Notes: a model not told the origin generated them from the sequence alone. Counted from the first letter of the stretch, positions 8,034-17,671 are shown. The stretch: DNA of 64,000 nucleotides from JBBTTE01 sp038064395 (GCA_038064395.1 JBBTTE010000003.1:434001-498000), one strand, 5' to 3'. Numbers and translations are program-made.

Positions 8034-9098
8034 ATGATAGTGGTGATTATTTTCTTAGGGGTTTTGATATTGATCGTACTCGGTGTTATCGCCGTTCTAC
8101 TGCTGCGCCGTCCTTCTAGCTCGACTGACAATGCTTTGCTGCTTAAGGCCGACATGAACGAACTCAACAAGAACGTTACCCAGCTCAAGGATGGCCTACA
8201 GAAGCAACTTAGCGACCAACTCGGCGCTAGTAATAAGCAGATGTCAGCTCAGTTCGAGGCTAGTGCCAAGATTATCCGCGAAGTTACCCAGAAGTTAACG
8301 GAGCTAGACAAGACCAACAAGAACGTCGGCGATATCGCATCTGAGCTCAAGACTCTACAGAACGTACTGCAGAATCCCAAGCAGCGCGGTGTGCTTGGCG
8401 AGTATTATCTCGAGCAAATCCTCAAGAATACTTTGCCGCCCGGCGCTTACGAGTTGCAGTACAAGATAGCCGAAGGCACAATTGTCGATGCCGTGATCAA
8501 GCTTGACGATAAGGTGCTGCCGATCGATAGTAAGTTCTCGCTCGAGAACTACAATCGCCTGATTGATGCCAAGGAAGCTGAGCGTCCTGCACTAGAGAAG
8601 GCCTTCAAGGAAGATCTTAAGAAGCGCATCGACGAAACTGCTAAGTACATTAAGCCCAATAAGAACACGCTTGATCAGGCTCTAATGTTCATTCCGAGTG
8701 AAGCTATATATTACGATCTACTAGCCAATAAGGTCGGTCTAGCAGGTGTTAGTGGCCGCAACCTCATGCAGTACGCCGCTGTCGATAAGAAGGTGACTAT
8801 AGTTGGTCCCAGTACTTTGTCGGCCATGCTGCAGACTATCGTTCAAGGGTTGCGCTCAATAGAGATTCACAAGGACACTGAGAAGATCCGCAAGAACATC
8901 GATCAACTAGGTAAGCACCTCGTAGCTCACAACGGCTACATGCAGAAGCTCGGTAATAGTCTGGGCGCCACCGTTGGCCACTATAACTCTACCTACAAGG
9001 AACTAGGCAAGATTGACCGTGACATCGTCAAGATCGCTGACACCGAGCCCTACGTTGAGCCAATAGTTCTAGACCGCCCAGACACCGACAAAGACTAG
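8034..9098 (+). CDS. rmuC: RmuC family DNA recombination protein
   Basis: A 354-residue RmuC homologue, a predicted endonuclease-fold protein that limits recombination between inverted repeats. A transmembrane helix (residues 3-24) is followed by a coiled coil (about 35-115) and the RmuC domain, with the signatures KQRGVLGEYYLEQIL, VLPIDSKFSLENYNRL and PSEAIYYDLL. The length is typical of the shorter forms. TATAAT ends six bases before the ATG. Convergent with the MFS-like gene, with a four-base CTAG stop overlap. The molecular role is known only loosely for the family. Confidence 0.93.
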   Translation: MIVVIIFLGVLILIVLGVIAVLLLRRPSSSTDNALLLKADMNELNKNVTQLKDGLQKQLSDQLGASNKQMSAQFEASAKIIREVTQKLTELDKTNKNVGDIASELKTLQNVLQNPKQRGVLGEYYLEQILKNTLPPGAYELQYKIAEGTIVDAVIKLDDKVLPIDSKFSLENYNRLIDAKEAERPALEKAFKEDLKKRIDETAKYIKPNKNTLDQALMFIPSEAIYYDLLANKVGLAGVSGRNLMQYAAVDKKVTIVGPSTLSAMLQTIVQGLRSIEIHKDTEKIRKNIDQLGKHLVAHNGYMQKLGNSLGATVGHYNSTYKELGKIDRDIVKIADTEPYVEPIVLDRPDTDKD

Positions 9099-10246
9099 CG
9101 AATAAGCCGTACGCCAAGCACCGATACGGCTACAATGCCGAGGCCGATCGCCAATACTGTACTGGCTGAGAAGAGTAAGGTCAGCGCTAGTAGCGCCAAT
9201 ATGTAGAGCACGGAGCCGAACTCAAAAGCTGTTTCCATAATAGTTATGTAGCCTAGCTTATGTTCGCCGTCGCTGTTCAGATAATAACGGTTCATGAACG
9301 GTGTTACATATAACGATCGACCAATGCCACTGAGCATGTTGAGGCCGAAGACTTGCGTGGTACTCTGGACCAGCACTCGGCCAACACTAGCTAAGCTATA
9401 GGCGGCCATACCTTGCTTGATATAGTGCTGGTCACCTCTGACCTCCTCGTGACGGCCAACATAGAGCATGACCCCAACACTAGCCGCTGCAATCACTGAG
9501 CTAAGCGCACCAATCCCTGCATAAGACGTCACAATCAAGAATACGAACATCGGCCAGATATTCTGCTCGGCAGCCACAACCGTGCCGTTAAACATGTTGG
9601 CTAGCATGTCTGGACGCATGGCTTTGATCTCGTGTCTTGGGATCTGGATCTTGGTTCGCTCGGGCCCTTTATCGGCTGTTATCATCGGTATTGCAGCTAG
9701 CATAATGAACAGTACAGCCACGATGTATGTGTAATTGATGCCAAACACCGTAGCGATCACACCACCGATGGCAGGCGCGGCTGTGGCGGCTAGAATTGCC
9801 AAGGCATTGATGCCTGCGATCTGTCGATTACCGTGCTTGTGAGCCCGCGCCATGCTAAAAACATAATGAAAAGCCGACCAGTACATAGTTCTATCAAGCG
9901 CCCAGAACAGAGCCAACAAGGCTAGTGGCCAATGATGTTCGTTGAGTGTAGCCAGCAGGCAGAAGAATATAGCGAACCATATCCGTCCTATGGCCAACAA
10001 ATAGTGCGGTCTGACGTAGGCGAACAACTTATTGACTGGATATTGCAAAGCCACAGACAAAACTTGCTGCAGCAGCAAGAAGACTAGCACCTCCCTGAAC
10101 GAGTAACCGCTCTTAAGCAAGAAGATAGACACGAAGATCGCCGCTAGTTGTATGCCAAGAATGCCGACGCTGTGGCACCAGTAGACGCGGCCCATTTCTT
10201 TCATTCGCGGCAGGTGATAGTGGCTGTTAGCAGGCAGGTAGGACAT
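9095..10246 (-). CDS. MFS-like transporter
   Basis: A polytopic membrane protein of about 383 residues with 10-12 hydrophobic helices in two halves separated by a cytoplasmic basic loop (ITADKGPERTKIQIPRHE), the layout of major facilitator permeases. The substrate is unknown. The start at 10246 sits one base after the stop of the glycosidase gene (TAA-T-ATG), so the two are translated from one message. That pairing suggests uptake of a sugar product or substrate of the glycosidase. A start at 10273 would overlap the upstream gene by 26 bases and is less likely. Confidence 0.78.
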   Translation of the reverse strand: MSYLPANSHYHLPRMKEMGRVYWCHSVGILGIQLAAIFVSIFLLKSGYSFREVLVFLLLQQVLSVALQYPVNKLFAYVRPHYLLAIGRIWFAIFFCLLATLNEHHWPLALLALFWALDRTMYWSAFHYVFSMARAHKHGNRQIAGINALAILAATAAPAIGGVIATVFGINYTYIVAVLFIMLAAIPMITADKGPERTKIQIPRHEIKAMRPDMLANMFNGTVVAAEQNIWPMFVFLIVTSYAGIGALSSVIAAASVGVMLYVGRHEEVRGDQHYIKQGMAAYSLASVGRVLVQSTTQVFGLNMLSGIGRSLYVTPFMNRYYLNSDGEHKLGYITIMETAFEFGSVLYILALLALTLLFSASTVLAIGLGIVAVSVLGVRLIR

Positions 10247-10247
10247 A

Positions 10248-11573
10248 TTACTTCTTGGTCTTGAGCATATCAATGACTAGGGCAGCTGTCCATGAGAAGT
10301 TGGCTGCGCCAGCAGCTTCGCCAGTCAGCGGATCGAAGTATTCGTAGCAACCGCTTTTGCCGACCATTTCGAGTGTTGTTTCTCTTAGGGCGGCGGCGTG
10401 TTCCTTGTAGCCGTAGCGCTTCAGGCCATCAATGATTAGCCAGTTAATGTTCACCCATGACGGGCCTTGCCAGTACAGCTTGGGGTGAAACCACGATGAA
10501 TCGAGCGGTACGCTCGGCACAGGATAGGCTGGGCCGAAGCCGTGATCGTTCTCCAGTAATTTGACCAGCTGGTCGGCTCGTTCTTGACTGATTGAGCCAG
10601 CGTAGAGTGGCAGCAGAGTCGCTATACTAGGTATCTTGAGTAGGCGGTGGGTGATGAAATCGCGCGAGTAATACTGGCCAGCATACGGATCCCACAGTTC
10701 GCCCAGTGTTTTCTCGGTCTTCTTCATGCGCTTGACGAGCTCCTCTGGCAAATCCTCTTGCAACGACTTGGCGATTTCTCGCAGATGGTGGTTGGCGCGG
10801 ATCAAAATACTATTGAATGCTAAGTCCTCAATAGCGAATAACGAGTGATCGAGAACCTTATTAATGTCGTAGCCCTTGCGCCTCAGACGCCGCTGAATAT
10901 CGAACAGCGCCAAAGCCTCAATCGTCGAAAACCTCTGATCAAGTGGCACTGACTTGGCATCCCGCCTGAAAAGATTAATAACGTGATCTAGCTTAGTCTT
11001 CTCGATGAAACGGATCCAGAAGGGTAGCAAGTGGTCGTGCATTTCATTCATCCATGGTGGCGTATTATCTAGGCCCGTTTCCCAAGGGTGTACTTGCAGT
11101 ACCAGGCCTTCACCGTGCGGATCACGATCCAAGTACATCCATTCATGATAATCGCGTAGTGCAGGGTACATCCGCTTATACCAGCTACGGCGTTCTGGCC
11201 AAGCCATCTTCTGTCCGACCTGTACAACGGCTTCAGCCAACATCGGCGGCTGCGTGATGCCCGTTGTCATGACATCGTTTGGTGCATATGGGTTGAGCCA
11301 ACTTCGCCAAATATTTCGATCCGTTCGGTACTGCGGATCATCGCGGAAGACGATATTGGGTAGCATGCCGTTGTGCCACTGGCCTCTTAATAAGCTTGTG
11401 AGCTCCATCTTGGCGCGTTCGTTATCCAGATGTCGCAGTCCGATAGCTATGAAGCAGCTATCCCACAGCCACTGGTGTGGATATAGCCCGCTAGCTGGTT
11501 GCGTATAATTGCCGCGGTTGTTCATCTCTAGGACGGCTTTGGCCTGCTCTAGTAGATCAGGTTGTTCCTGCAT
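10248..11573 (-). CDS. GH63-like (MGH1-type) glycoside hydrolase
   Basis: A 441-residue (alpha/alpha)6-barrel-type glycosidase resembling mannosylglycerate hydrolases and GH63 glucosidases. Recognisable blocks are LYPHQWLWDSCFIAIGLRHL, LLRGQWHNGMLPNIVF, the central YDPHG-like region, and the C-terminal SWVNINWLIIDGL and FSWTAALVIDML. The acidic residue in LWDSC is a candidate catalytic acid. There is no signal peptide, so it is cytoplasmic and probably acts on a small imported or stored glucoside. TATACT ends seven bases before the start. It is first in an operon with the transporter gene. Confidence 0.82.
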   Translation of the reverse strand: MQEQPDLLEQAKAVLEMNNRGNYTQPASGLYPHQWLWDSCFIAIGLRHLDNERAKMELTSLLRGQWHNGMLPNIVFRDDPQYRTDRNIWRSWLNPYAPNDVMTTGITQPPMLAEAVVQVGQKMAWPERRSWYKRMYPALRDYHEWMYLDRDPHGEGLVLQVHPWETGLDNTPPWMNEMHDHLLPFWIRFIEKTKLDHVINLFRRDAKSVPLDQRFSTIEALALFDIQRRLRRKGYDINKVLDHSLFAIEDLAFNSILIRANHHLREIAKSLQEDLPEELVKRMKKTEKTLGELWDPYAGQYYSRDFITHRLLKIPSIATLLPLYAGSISQERADQLVKLLENDHGFGPAYPVPSVPLDSSWFHPKLYWQGPSWVNINWLIIDGLKRYGYKEHAAALRETTLEMVGKSGCYEYFDPLTGEAAGAANFSWTAALVIDMLKTKK

Positions 11574-11598
11574 ATGCTTTAGTATATCTCAAGTAGCT

Positions 11599-12096
11599 TT
11601 ATCTGTAGTTGGTGAAGTTGACGGGGAAGTCGAAGTCTTTTGCCCGTACCAGCTGCATAACAGTCTGTAGGTCGTCCTTGCTATTGCTGGTGATTCTTAC
11701 TTCGTCACCTTGAATCTGGGTTTTGACCTTAGGCAGGTTGTCTCGGACGAGGGTTGTAATCTTCTTGGCCTTTTCGTGATCTAGACCCTGTCTGAACGAC
11801 ACTTCCTTGGTGGTCTTCATGTTGCTTTCAGTTACTTCACCCGACGTGTCTAGGACTTTTTGGCTTTGGTTCCTGACGGCTAGCTTCTTGCGAACAATGT
11901 CTAGGATGGCGTCGATCTGCCAATCACCGCTACCAGTGATCTTGAAGCCAGTCTTCTCGGCGTTGAGCCATTCGATGGCGGCAGGTGTGCCCTTGAAGTC
12001 ATATCGACTGGTTATTTCGCGTTGCGTCTGGTCGAGAACATTGTTCATCTCGGCCTTGTCATAATCACTCACCACATCAAAAGAAAAATTCGCCAT
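11599..12096 (-). CDS. YajQ family nucleotide-binding protein
   Basis: 165 residues, full length for the UPF0234/YajQ family: two ferredoxin-like modules that bind nucleotides (c-di-GMP in some species, tRNA or rRNA in others). The signature start ANFSFDVVSDYD, followed by EITSRYDFKGT and the C-terminal RITSNSKDDLQTVMQLVR, is clear. TAAACT ends six bases before the ATG, so it is probably leaderless. No cyclic-di-GMP enzymes are visible nearby, so the ligand here is undetermined. Confidence 0.93.
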   Translation of the reverse strand: MANFSFDVVSDYDKAEMNNVLDQTQREITSRYDFKGTPAAIEWLNAEKTGFKITGSGDWQIDAILDIVRKKLAVRNQSQKVLDTSGEVTESNMKTTKEVSFRQGLDHEKAKKITTLVRDNLPKVKTQIQGDEVRITSNSKDDLQTVMQLVRAKDFDFPVNFTNYR

Positions 12097-12153
12097 AAAC
12101 AGAGTTTACTCCAATCGTTGCCATTGTAGCCAGTATTTTCGCTGCAGAGTCGA

Positions 12154-12224
12154 GTGACCATATAAGATCCATATAAACTTTATATCGATTATATAGCGAA
12201 TCGCTAGTGATCTTATATGGTCAC
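12154..12224. repeat. 71-bp inverted repeat, copy A (upstream of pheS)
   Basis: GTGACCATATAAGATC (12154-12169) and its exact reverse complement (12209-12224) flank a 39-base AT-rich core that holds a smaller imperfect palindrome, AGCGAATCGCT. A second copy with the same arms and the same core length lies at 26390-26460, upstream of rpe. The 16-bp arms could form a cruciform in DNA or a hairpin in RNA. The copy ends 77 bases before the pheS start. Confidence 0.85.
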
Positions 12225-12281
12225 CCAGAAGAGCAAAGACGACACACAACTAAGAATTAGACCGCTATATCCAGCCCACTT

Positions 12282-12301
12282 TGGTACAATAGCTTACAGA
12301 T
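12282..12301 (+). promoter_or_regulatory. Extended -10 promoter of pheS, leaderless start
   Basis: TGGTACAAT, an extended -10 (TACAAT at 12285-12290), lies 11 bases before the pheS ATG. There is no convincing -35 and no Shine-Dalgarno sequence, so transcription should begin within a few bases of the start codon. Confidence 0.65.
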
Positions 12302-13333
12302 ATGATTGATCAGAAACTGGCCGAGGGTCTAATAAAGCGTGCTAAGGAAGGTGACGCCTCTGTTCTACGCAGCCCAGAGCTTAAGAGTCTATTCGACGAG
12401 CTCAAGACTTTGCCACCAGAGCAACGTGGCGCCTTCGGACAAGAGGTTAACAAGTTAAGAGAAGAGATCAACGCTGCGCTTAGAGCCAGCAAGGACGATA
12501 CCGAGGCGCTACCGCCCATTGATATAAGCGCGCCGTTTGATGTTAACTCGGGCGCTAATCGCCCCAAGCTGTTGCCCAGCGAGCAAGGTAGCCAGCATCC
12601 ATTAATGACCGAGCTAGCTACAATCTTAGATATTTTTTACCGAATGGGTTTCATTGCGGTGGAGTCGCGCGAGATCGATGACGACTTCCACATGTTCGGC
12701 AGCCTGAACTTTCCAGAAGATCATCCTGCACGCGACGAATACGACACCTTCGTGACTACTCAGACTGACAAGAATGATAAAGCCTTCATCGCGCCTGCGC
12801 ACACCAGTACGATGCAGCACCGTGTACTACTGGAGCATAAGGCTGAGCTCGAGAAGGGTAAGCCAATCGCGGCGATTATTCCTGGTCGGGTCTTCCGTAA
12901 CGAAGACTTGGATGCTAGGCACGAGCACACTTTCTACCAGCTGGAAGGGATTTATGTAGACAAAGGTGTTAATGTCAGCAATCTGATCGCTACGCTTAAG
13001 ACTTTCTTGCAGGCCTATTATGGCAAAGAGTTAGAGGTGAAGACCAATCCGTTCTACTTCCCGTTCACCGAGTCGAGCTTCGAGTTCATGCTTAGCTGTC
13101 CGTTCTGTGAGAAAGCGGGCTGCAACATCTGTTCGCAATCTGGCTGGATTGAATTGTTGGGCTGCGGCCTGATTCACCCCAATGTTTTGCACCAAGCGGG
13201 CATCGATACAAATGTCTACACTGGGTTCGCCTGGGGCGGCGGTATAGATAGGCTTGTCATGATGAAATACGGCATTGAAGACGTCCGCAACTTCCACTCG
13301 GCCAAGCTAGACTTCTTGAGGCAGTTCTCATGA
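12302..13333 (+). CDS. pheS: Phenylalanine--tRNA ligase alpha subunit
   Basis: Charges tRNA-Phe as part of the alpha2beta2 synthetase. The 343-residue protein has an N-terminal coiled-coil arm (1-90) and the class II catalytic core, with motif 2 (IIPGRVFRNEDLDARHEHTF) and motif 3 (GFAWGGGIDRLVMMKYGI). A cysteine cluster, CPFCEKAGCNICSQSGW near residues 262-278, resembles a small zinc knuckle seen in part of the family. The start follows an extended -10 by 11 bases. The last four bases overlap pheT (ATGA), giving translational coupling. A 71-bp inverted repeat lies upstream. Confidence 0.97.
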   Translation: MIDQKLAEGLIKRAKEGDASVLRSPELKSLFDELKTLPPEQRGAFGQEVNKLREEINAALRASKDDTEALPPIDISAPFDVNSGANRPKLLPSEQGSQHPLMTELATILDIFYRMGFIAVESREIDDDFHMFGSLNFPEDHPARDEYDTFVTTQTDKNDKAFIAPAHTSTMQHRVLLEHKAELEKGKPIAAIIPGRVFRNEDLDARHEHTFYQLEGIYVDKGVNVSNLIATLKTFLQAYYGKELEVKTNPFYFPFTESSFEFMLSCPFCEKAGCNICSQSGWIELLGCGLIHPNVLHQAGIDTNVYTGFAWGGGIDRLVMMKYGIEDVRNFHSAKLDFLRQFS

Positions 13334-15876
13334 AGATTAGTCTGAATACCATCAAGAGCTTCAATCAGCGCTACAAGACGACAAGCGATGTTGCCGCCAT
13401 CGGCATCGATAAGCTAGTCGACAAGACGGGCGCACAACTTGGCGCCGTCGATGAAGTCATCAGTATCGGTGAGAAGTACCAAGGAATTGTCATCGCTAAG
13501 GTGGTGAGCTGCGAGAAACACCCAGATGCCGACAGATTGAACGTTTGTACTATTGACGACGGCGGTAATACACCCGATGTCAAGAGGGATGCTAACAGAT
13601 ACGTTCAAGTGGTCTGCGGTGCGCCAAATGTTCGCGAAGGCCTAACTATCGCATGGTTGCCGCCCGGCGCAACTGTACCTAGTAGTATTGGTGGCGATGA
13701 AGAGCCTTTTGTTCTGGAAGCCCGCGAACTGCGTGGCGTTATTAGCAACGGAATGCTGGCTTCGCCTAAGGAATTGGCTATAGGTGAAAGCCACGATGGC
13801 ATATTGGAGATTGACGGCGACATTAAGCCAGGTACGGACTTCGCCGAAGCCTTCGGCCTGGCTGGCGACGTGTTGCTAGAGATAGAGAACAAGATGTTCA
13901 CTCATCGCCCAGACTGTTTCGGTTTCTTGGGCATCGCCCGCGAACTGGCTGGTATCCAAGGTCTACCGTTCAAGAGTCCCGAGTGGTTTGTCCAGAGTCC
14001 AGTGTTTCCTGCTGTCGAGGCTGACGTTTTGCCGCTGACCATAACCAACGAATTACCAGATCTAGTCCCACGTTTCACAGCGATCGCCTTAAGCAATGTT
14101 CAAGTCGGCCCAAGTCCAGTCTGGCTCCAAGTAGAACTAGCCAAGATCGGGCAGAATTCGATCAATAACATCGTTGATTACACTAATTACTTCATGCTCC
14201 AGACGGGCCAGCCGCTGCACGCCTTCGACTATGACAAGGTCAAAGCTCTCAGTGATGGCGACAGTGCCAATATCGTAATCCGCAACCCTCGACCGAGCGA
14301 AAGCCTAACTCTACTAAACGGCACCGAGCTGAAGCCTCGTCCTGAGGCCATCATGATTGCCACCGACAAGCAATTGATCGGCGTGGCTGGTGTCAAAGGC
14401 GGCCTGGGCACTGGAATCGACGAGAACACCAAGAATATTATTCTGGAATGCGCCAACTTTGACATGTATTCGATCCGCCGCACCAGCATGGCGCACGGGT
14501 TGTTCACCGACGCTGTGACAAGGTTTAACAAGGGTCAAAGCCCGCTCCAGAACCTTGCCGTTCTAGCTAAGATTGTCGACGAAATCCGCCAATATGCCGA
14601 CGGCAAAGTCGCCTCTGAGCTCATCGACAACAACCACCTCGACGAGGCCATGCAGAAACGCGGCTCACTCTTCATGCCGATCAAGCTATCGGCTGAATTC
14701 ATCAATTCTCGATTGGGCTCTGAGCTGTCTGCTGAGGAGATAAAAACCTTGCTCACTAACGTTGAGTTCGGTGTCGAAGTAAGCGGTGATGAAATAACCG
14801 TGACTTCACCGTTCTGGCGAACTGACGTTGAGCTTCGTGAGGATGTGGTCGAAGAAATCGGCCGTCTACACGGTTATGACCAGCTGCCGCTCGACCTGCC
14901 TAAGCGTGACCTGACACCGACGATTCGCAACGCTGCTCTAGATCTCAAGGCGGTAGTGCGTGACACTTTGGCCAGGTCTGGCGGTAATGAAGTCCTGACA
15001 TATAGCTTCGTTCACGGTGACTTGCTGACACGAGCTGGGCAGGATCCAGCGCGGGCATATCAGGTTTCTAACGCGCTCAGTCCTGACCTTCAGTATTATC
15101 GGTTGAGCCTAACCCCGAGCTTGCTCGATAAGGTTCATGCCAATATTAAGTCGGGTTACAAAGAGTTTGCATTGTTCGAGATCGGCAAGGCCCACGTGGT
15201 TGACCGCGAAGAAGACAACTTGCCGATAGAGTTTGAGCGGGTGGCAATGGTTTTTGCCGCCGACAAGAAGTCGCCTGCAGCCAAGAGCGGCGCGCCTTAT
15301 TATCAGGCTCGGACGTATCTTATGGCTGTTCTCGACAAGCTTGGCTTGAGCGAGAGAGTTAGCTTCGAGCCACTGGAGAAGAAAGCCGACGACACGTCAA
15401 CGAGCTTCTACGCCGATGGCCGCGCTTCAACGCTAGTGGTCGACGGACAAATCATTGGTCGTATTGGCGAGTATAAGGCTTCGGTGCTCGCAGCCTTCAA
15501 GCTGCCCGCGTTCTGTGCTGGCTTCGAACTAGGACTCGAGCCTTTGTCCAAGCTTCAGGAGCCGAAGGGCTACATAGCCTTGCCACGTTTCCCGAAGGTG
15601 AGCCAGGATATTACGCTGCGAGTGGCTACCGATTTGCCGTACCAAGAGTTGTTCGACTTCGCACGTAATGAGCTGCAAGATCTCCAGCCAGACAATACTT
15701 TGCCGCGACTCACCCCAGTAGACATATATCAAGGCGACGACAAGGCGGGTAAGAATATTACGCTAAGGCTAGATATTTCTAGTTATGAAAGAACGCTGAC
15801 TGATACAGAAGTTAACAAGCTACTAGATTCGGTAGCTGCTGCTGCCAAATCTAAGCTCTCCGCCGAGAGAATATGA
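13330..15876 (+). CDS. pheT: Phenylalanine--tRNA ligase beta subunit
   Basis: An 848-residue beta subunit. The EMAP-like tRNA-binding OB domain (CEKHPDADRLNVCTIDDG, about residues 58-75, in a domain of about 45-155) is followed by the B3/B4 editing domain, where mischarged Tyr-tRNA is hydrolysed, then B5, the inactive synthetase-like core, and the C-terminal ferredoxin-fold anticodon-binding domain (FPKVSQDITLRVATDLPY to the end). Full length. It overlaps pheS and the downstream DUF2207 gene by four bases each, so the three are translated as one coupled operon. Confidence 0.97.
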   Translation: MKISLNTIKSFNQRYKTTSDVAAIGIDKLVDKTGAQLGAVDEVISIGEKYQGIVIAKVVSCEKHPDADRLNVCTIDDGGNTPDVKRDANRYVQVVCGAPNVREGLTIAWLPPGATVPSSIGGDEEPFVLEARELRGVISNGMLASPKELAIGESHDGILEIDGDIKPGTDFAEAFGLAGDVLLEIENKMFTHRPDCFGFLGIARELAGIQGLPFKSPEWFVQSPVFPAVEADVLPLTITNELPDLVPRFTAIALSNVQVGPSPVWLQVELAKIGQNSINNIVDYTNYFMLQTGQPLHAFDYDKVKALSDGDSANIVIRNPRPSESLTLLNGTELKPRPEAIMIATDKQLIGVAGVKGGLGTGIDENTKNIILECANFDMYSIRRTSMAHGLFTDAVTRFNKGQSPLQNLAVLAKIVDEIRQYADGKVASELIDNNHLDEAMQKRGSLFMPIKLSAEFINSRLGSELSAEEIKTLLTNVEFGVEVSGDEITVTSPFWRTDVELREDVVEEIGRLHGYDQLPLDLPKRDLTPTIRNAALDLKAVVRDTLARSGGNEVLTYSFVHGDLLTRAGQDPARAYQVSNALSPDLQYYRLSLTPSLLDKVHANIKSGYKEFALFEIGKAHVVDREEDNLPIEFERVAMVFAADKKSPAAKSGAPYYQARTYLMAVLDKLGLSERVSFEPLEKKADDTSTSFYADGRASTLVVDGQIIGRIGEYKASVLAAFKLPAFCAGFELGLEPLSKLQEPKGYIALPRFPKVSQDITLRVATDLPYQELFDFARNELQDLQPDNTLPRLTPVDIYQGDDKAGKNITLRLDISSYERTLTDTEVNKLLDSVAAAAKSKLSAERI

Positions 15877-17627
15877 AAAGGCTCAAATTCCTAGTCATTG
15901 GCCTAAGCTTGCTGGTCACCTTCGGCCTGCCAGCTACGGCTAGGGCAGACGTCAATAACTTCACTGTCACCAACTTCACCTCTGACCAAACGCTAACTCG
16001 CCAAGATCCTCAAGGCGAACTGCACATCGTAGAGCATATTAATGTCGACTTCACCGACTTCAATCACGGCATTTTGCGTGCTATCCCCAACTCTTACAAG
16101 AATCACTCCTTACAGATCAAGGTGAACGGCATTACCTCGGAGTCTAGTGCGCCAACGGAATTCACGACTTACGGATCGAACGGCAACACAGTTCTCAAGA
16201 TTGGCAGCCCAGACAAGACAGTAACTGGTGCGCAGGAGTATACGATTGACTATACGGTGCGCAATGTCATCAGCTTTTACGATGATCATGCTGAGCTGTA
16301 TTGGGATGTTAACGGTGATCAATGGCAGCAGCCTTTCAGTCAAGTAAGCATCAAGCTGCATTTACCAGCTGGTCTCAAGCAAACCAGAGAAGCTATTTGT
16401 TATGCAGGCGGTTACGGCTCGAGCAGCCAGAACTGCACAGTCACCACCAGTGCTAATACTATCGATATTGCGACAACTCAACCACTTTTGGCAGCTCAGA
16501 CGCTAACATATATTGCTGGCTTCGAGTCTGGCTACTTCGCGCCATCGACTTGGAAGGACACCCTAGGAGAGTATGCGGCAACTCTAGTTAAGCTGTTTGC
16601 GCCAATAATATTAATTGGCGGCGGCAGTATTGTTTATTGGTTCCGCAATGGTCGTGATCCCAAAGGCCGCGGTGTTATTGTGCCGCAATATGATGCGCCT
16701 GATGGCCTTAAGCCGATGGCGGTTGGAGCTATTGAGGATTTCGGTCTAGACAATAAGTCCATTACCGCTACTATCATTGATCTGGCAGTGCGAGGCTATA
16801 TTAAGATCATCGAAACCAAGAAGGAGAAGATGCTGCGCAAGGATACCTTGGAATACAGTCTAGAGCTCGTCAATGCCGATATGTCCAAGCTTGACGCGGA
16901 CGAAACCAAGCTTATAAATGCGCTGTTCGACAATATTGTTGCTGGCGCCACTGTGGATGTTACAGCCAAGAAGAGCAAGTTGTACACAACAGCAGAAGCA
17001 CTTAAGAAGTCAGTTATGTCGGAGTTAACGACTGCTGGCTACTTCACGGGTAATCCGCTTAAGGCGGGCGGTACCTTAGGCATACTAATAGCAGTTGCCG
17101 TGATCGCGGTGTTTGTTGGCGGCTTTGCTCTAGGCGTAGCCTTTGTGGTTGGTACTATTATCGGAATTATTATTGCTGTAGTTTGTGCCATATTTATGCC
17201 TTCGCGTTCTGCCAAGGGCGTCGAAGCCTTGGAGTACATTAAGGGACTCAAGATGTACATGGAAGTTGCCGAGAAGGATCGTATCGAGAAGCTACAAGGC
17301 CCAGATGCCAAGTATGCCGCCAATGCCGCCGAGCCTGTCAAAACTGTCGATCTATTCGAGAAGCTCCTGCCTTACGCTATGGTATTAGGTGTTGAGAAGC
17401 AGTGGGCAGGCAAGTTCGAGAGCTTATATACCGCGCCACCGGATTGGTACAACGGCAATTGGAACACGTTCAGCACGCTTTATCTTATAAACAGCCTTAA
17501 CAGCGGTATTGGTTCGGCCGTCAATACTGCCTTCACGGCACCGAGTAGCAGCGGTAGCAGCGGCTTCAGTGGAGGCGGCGGCTTCTCAGGTGGTGGCGGT
17601 GGTGGCGGCGGAGGCGGCGGCTGGTAG
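15873..17627 (+). CDS. DUF2207 family secreted/membrane protein
   Basis: 584 residues. A signal peptide (1-26, ending TARADV) is followed by an extracytoplasmic beta-rich DUF2207 domain (about 30-215, with FNHGILRAIPNSY), a transmembrane helix near 235-255, a cytoplasmic region and a second hydrophobic pair near 395-440. The tail is a Gly/Ser run ending in repeated FSGGGG units. The family function is unknown; it is common in Gram-positive and CPR genomes. Coupling to pheT through an ATGA overlap probably reflects co-transcription rather than a shared pathway. Confidence 0.85.
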   Translation: MKRLKFLVIGLSLLVTFGLPATARADVNNFTVTNFTSDQTLTRQDPQGELHIVEHINVDFTDFNHGILRAIPNSYKNHSLQIKVNGITSESSAPTEFTTYGSNGNTVLKIGSPDKTVTGAQEYTIDYTVRNVISFYDDHAELYWDVNGDQWQQPFSQVSIKLHLPAGLKQTREAICYAGGYGSSSQNCTVTTSANTIDIATTQPLLAAQTLTYIAGFESGYFAPSTWKDTLGEYAATLVKLFAPIILIGGGSIVYWFRNGRDPKGRGVIVPQYDAPDGLKPMAVGAIEDFGLDNKSITATIIDLAVRGYIKIIETKKEKMLRKDTLEYSLELVNADMSKLDADETKLINALFDNIVAGATVDVTAKKSKLYTTAEALKKSVMSELTTAGYFTGNPLKAGGTLGILIAVAVIAVFVGGFALGVAFVVGTIIGIIIAVVCAIFMPSRSAKGVEALEYIKGLKMYMEVAEKDRIEKLQGPDAKYAANAAEPVKTVDLFEKLLPYAMVLGVEKQWAGKFESLYTAPPDWYNGNWNTFSTLYLINSLNSGIGSAVNTAFTAPSSSGSSGFSGGGGFSGGGGGGGGGGGW

Positions 17628-17636
17628 GCTGACCCT

Positions 17637-17671
17637 TTGACAAAGCTAGTGTTTTCACGCTAGAATGGATT
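17637..17671 (+). promoter_or_regulatory. guaB promoter, leaderless
   Basis: A consensus-quality promoter: TTGACA (17637-17642), an 18-bp spacer and TAGAAT (17661-17666). Only five bases separate the -10 from the ATG, so transcription must start at or next to the A of the start codon. This is the clearest example in the window of a promoter that gives a leaderless message. Confidence 0.85.

Noticed and set aside
12154..12224. dif-type or Xer recombination site
   Set aside because: The arms are 16 bp with a 39-base core, unlike the 11-6-11 layout of dif, and two copies occur upstream of genes.
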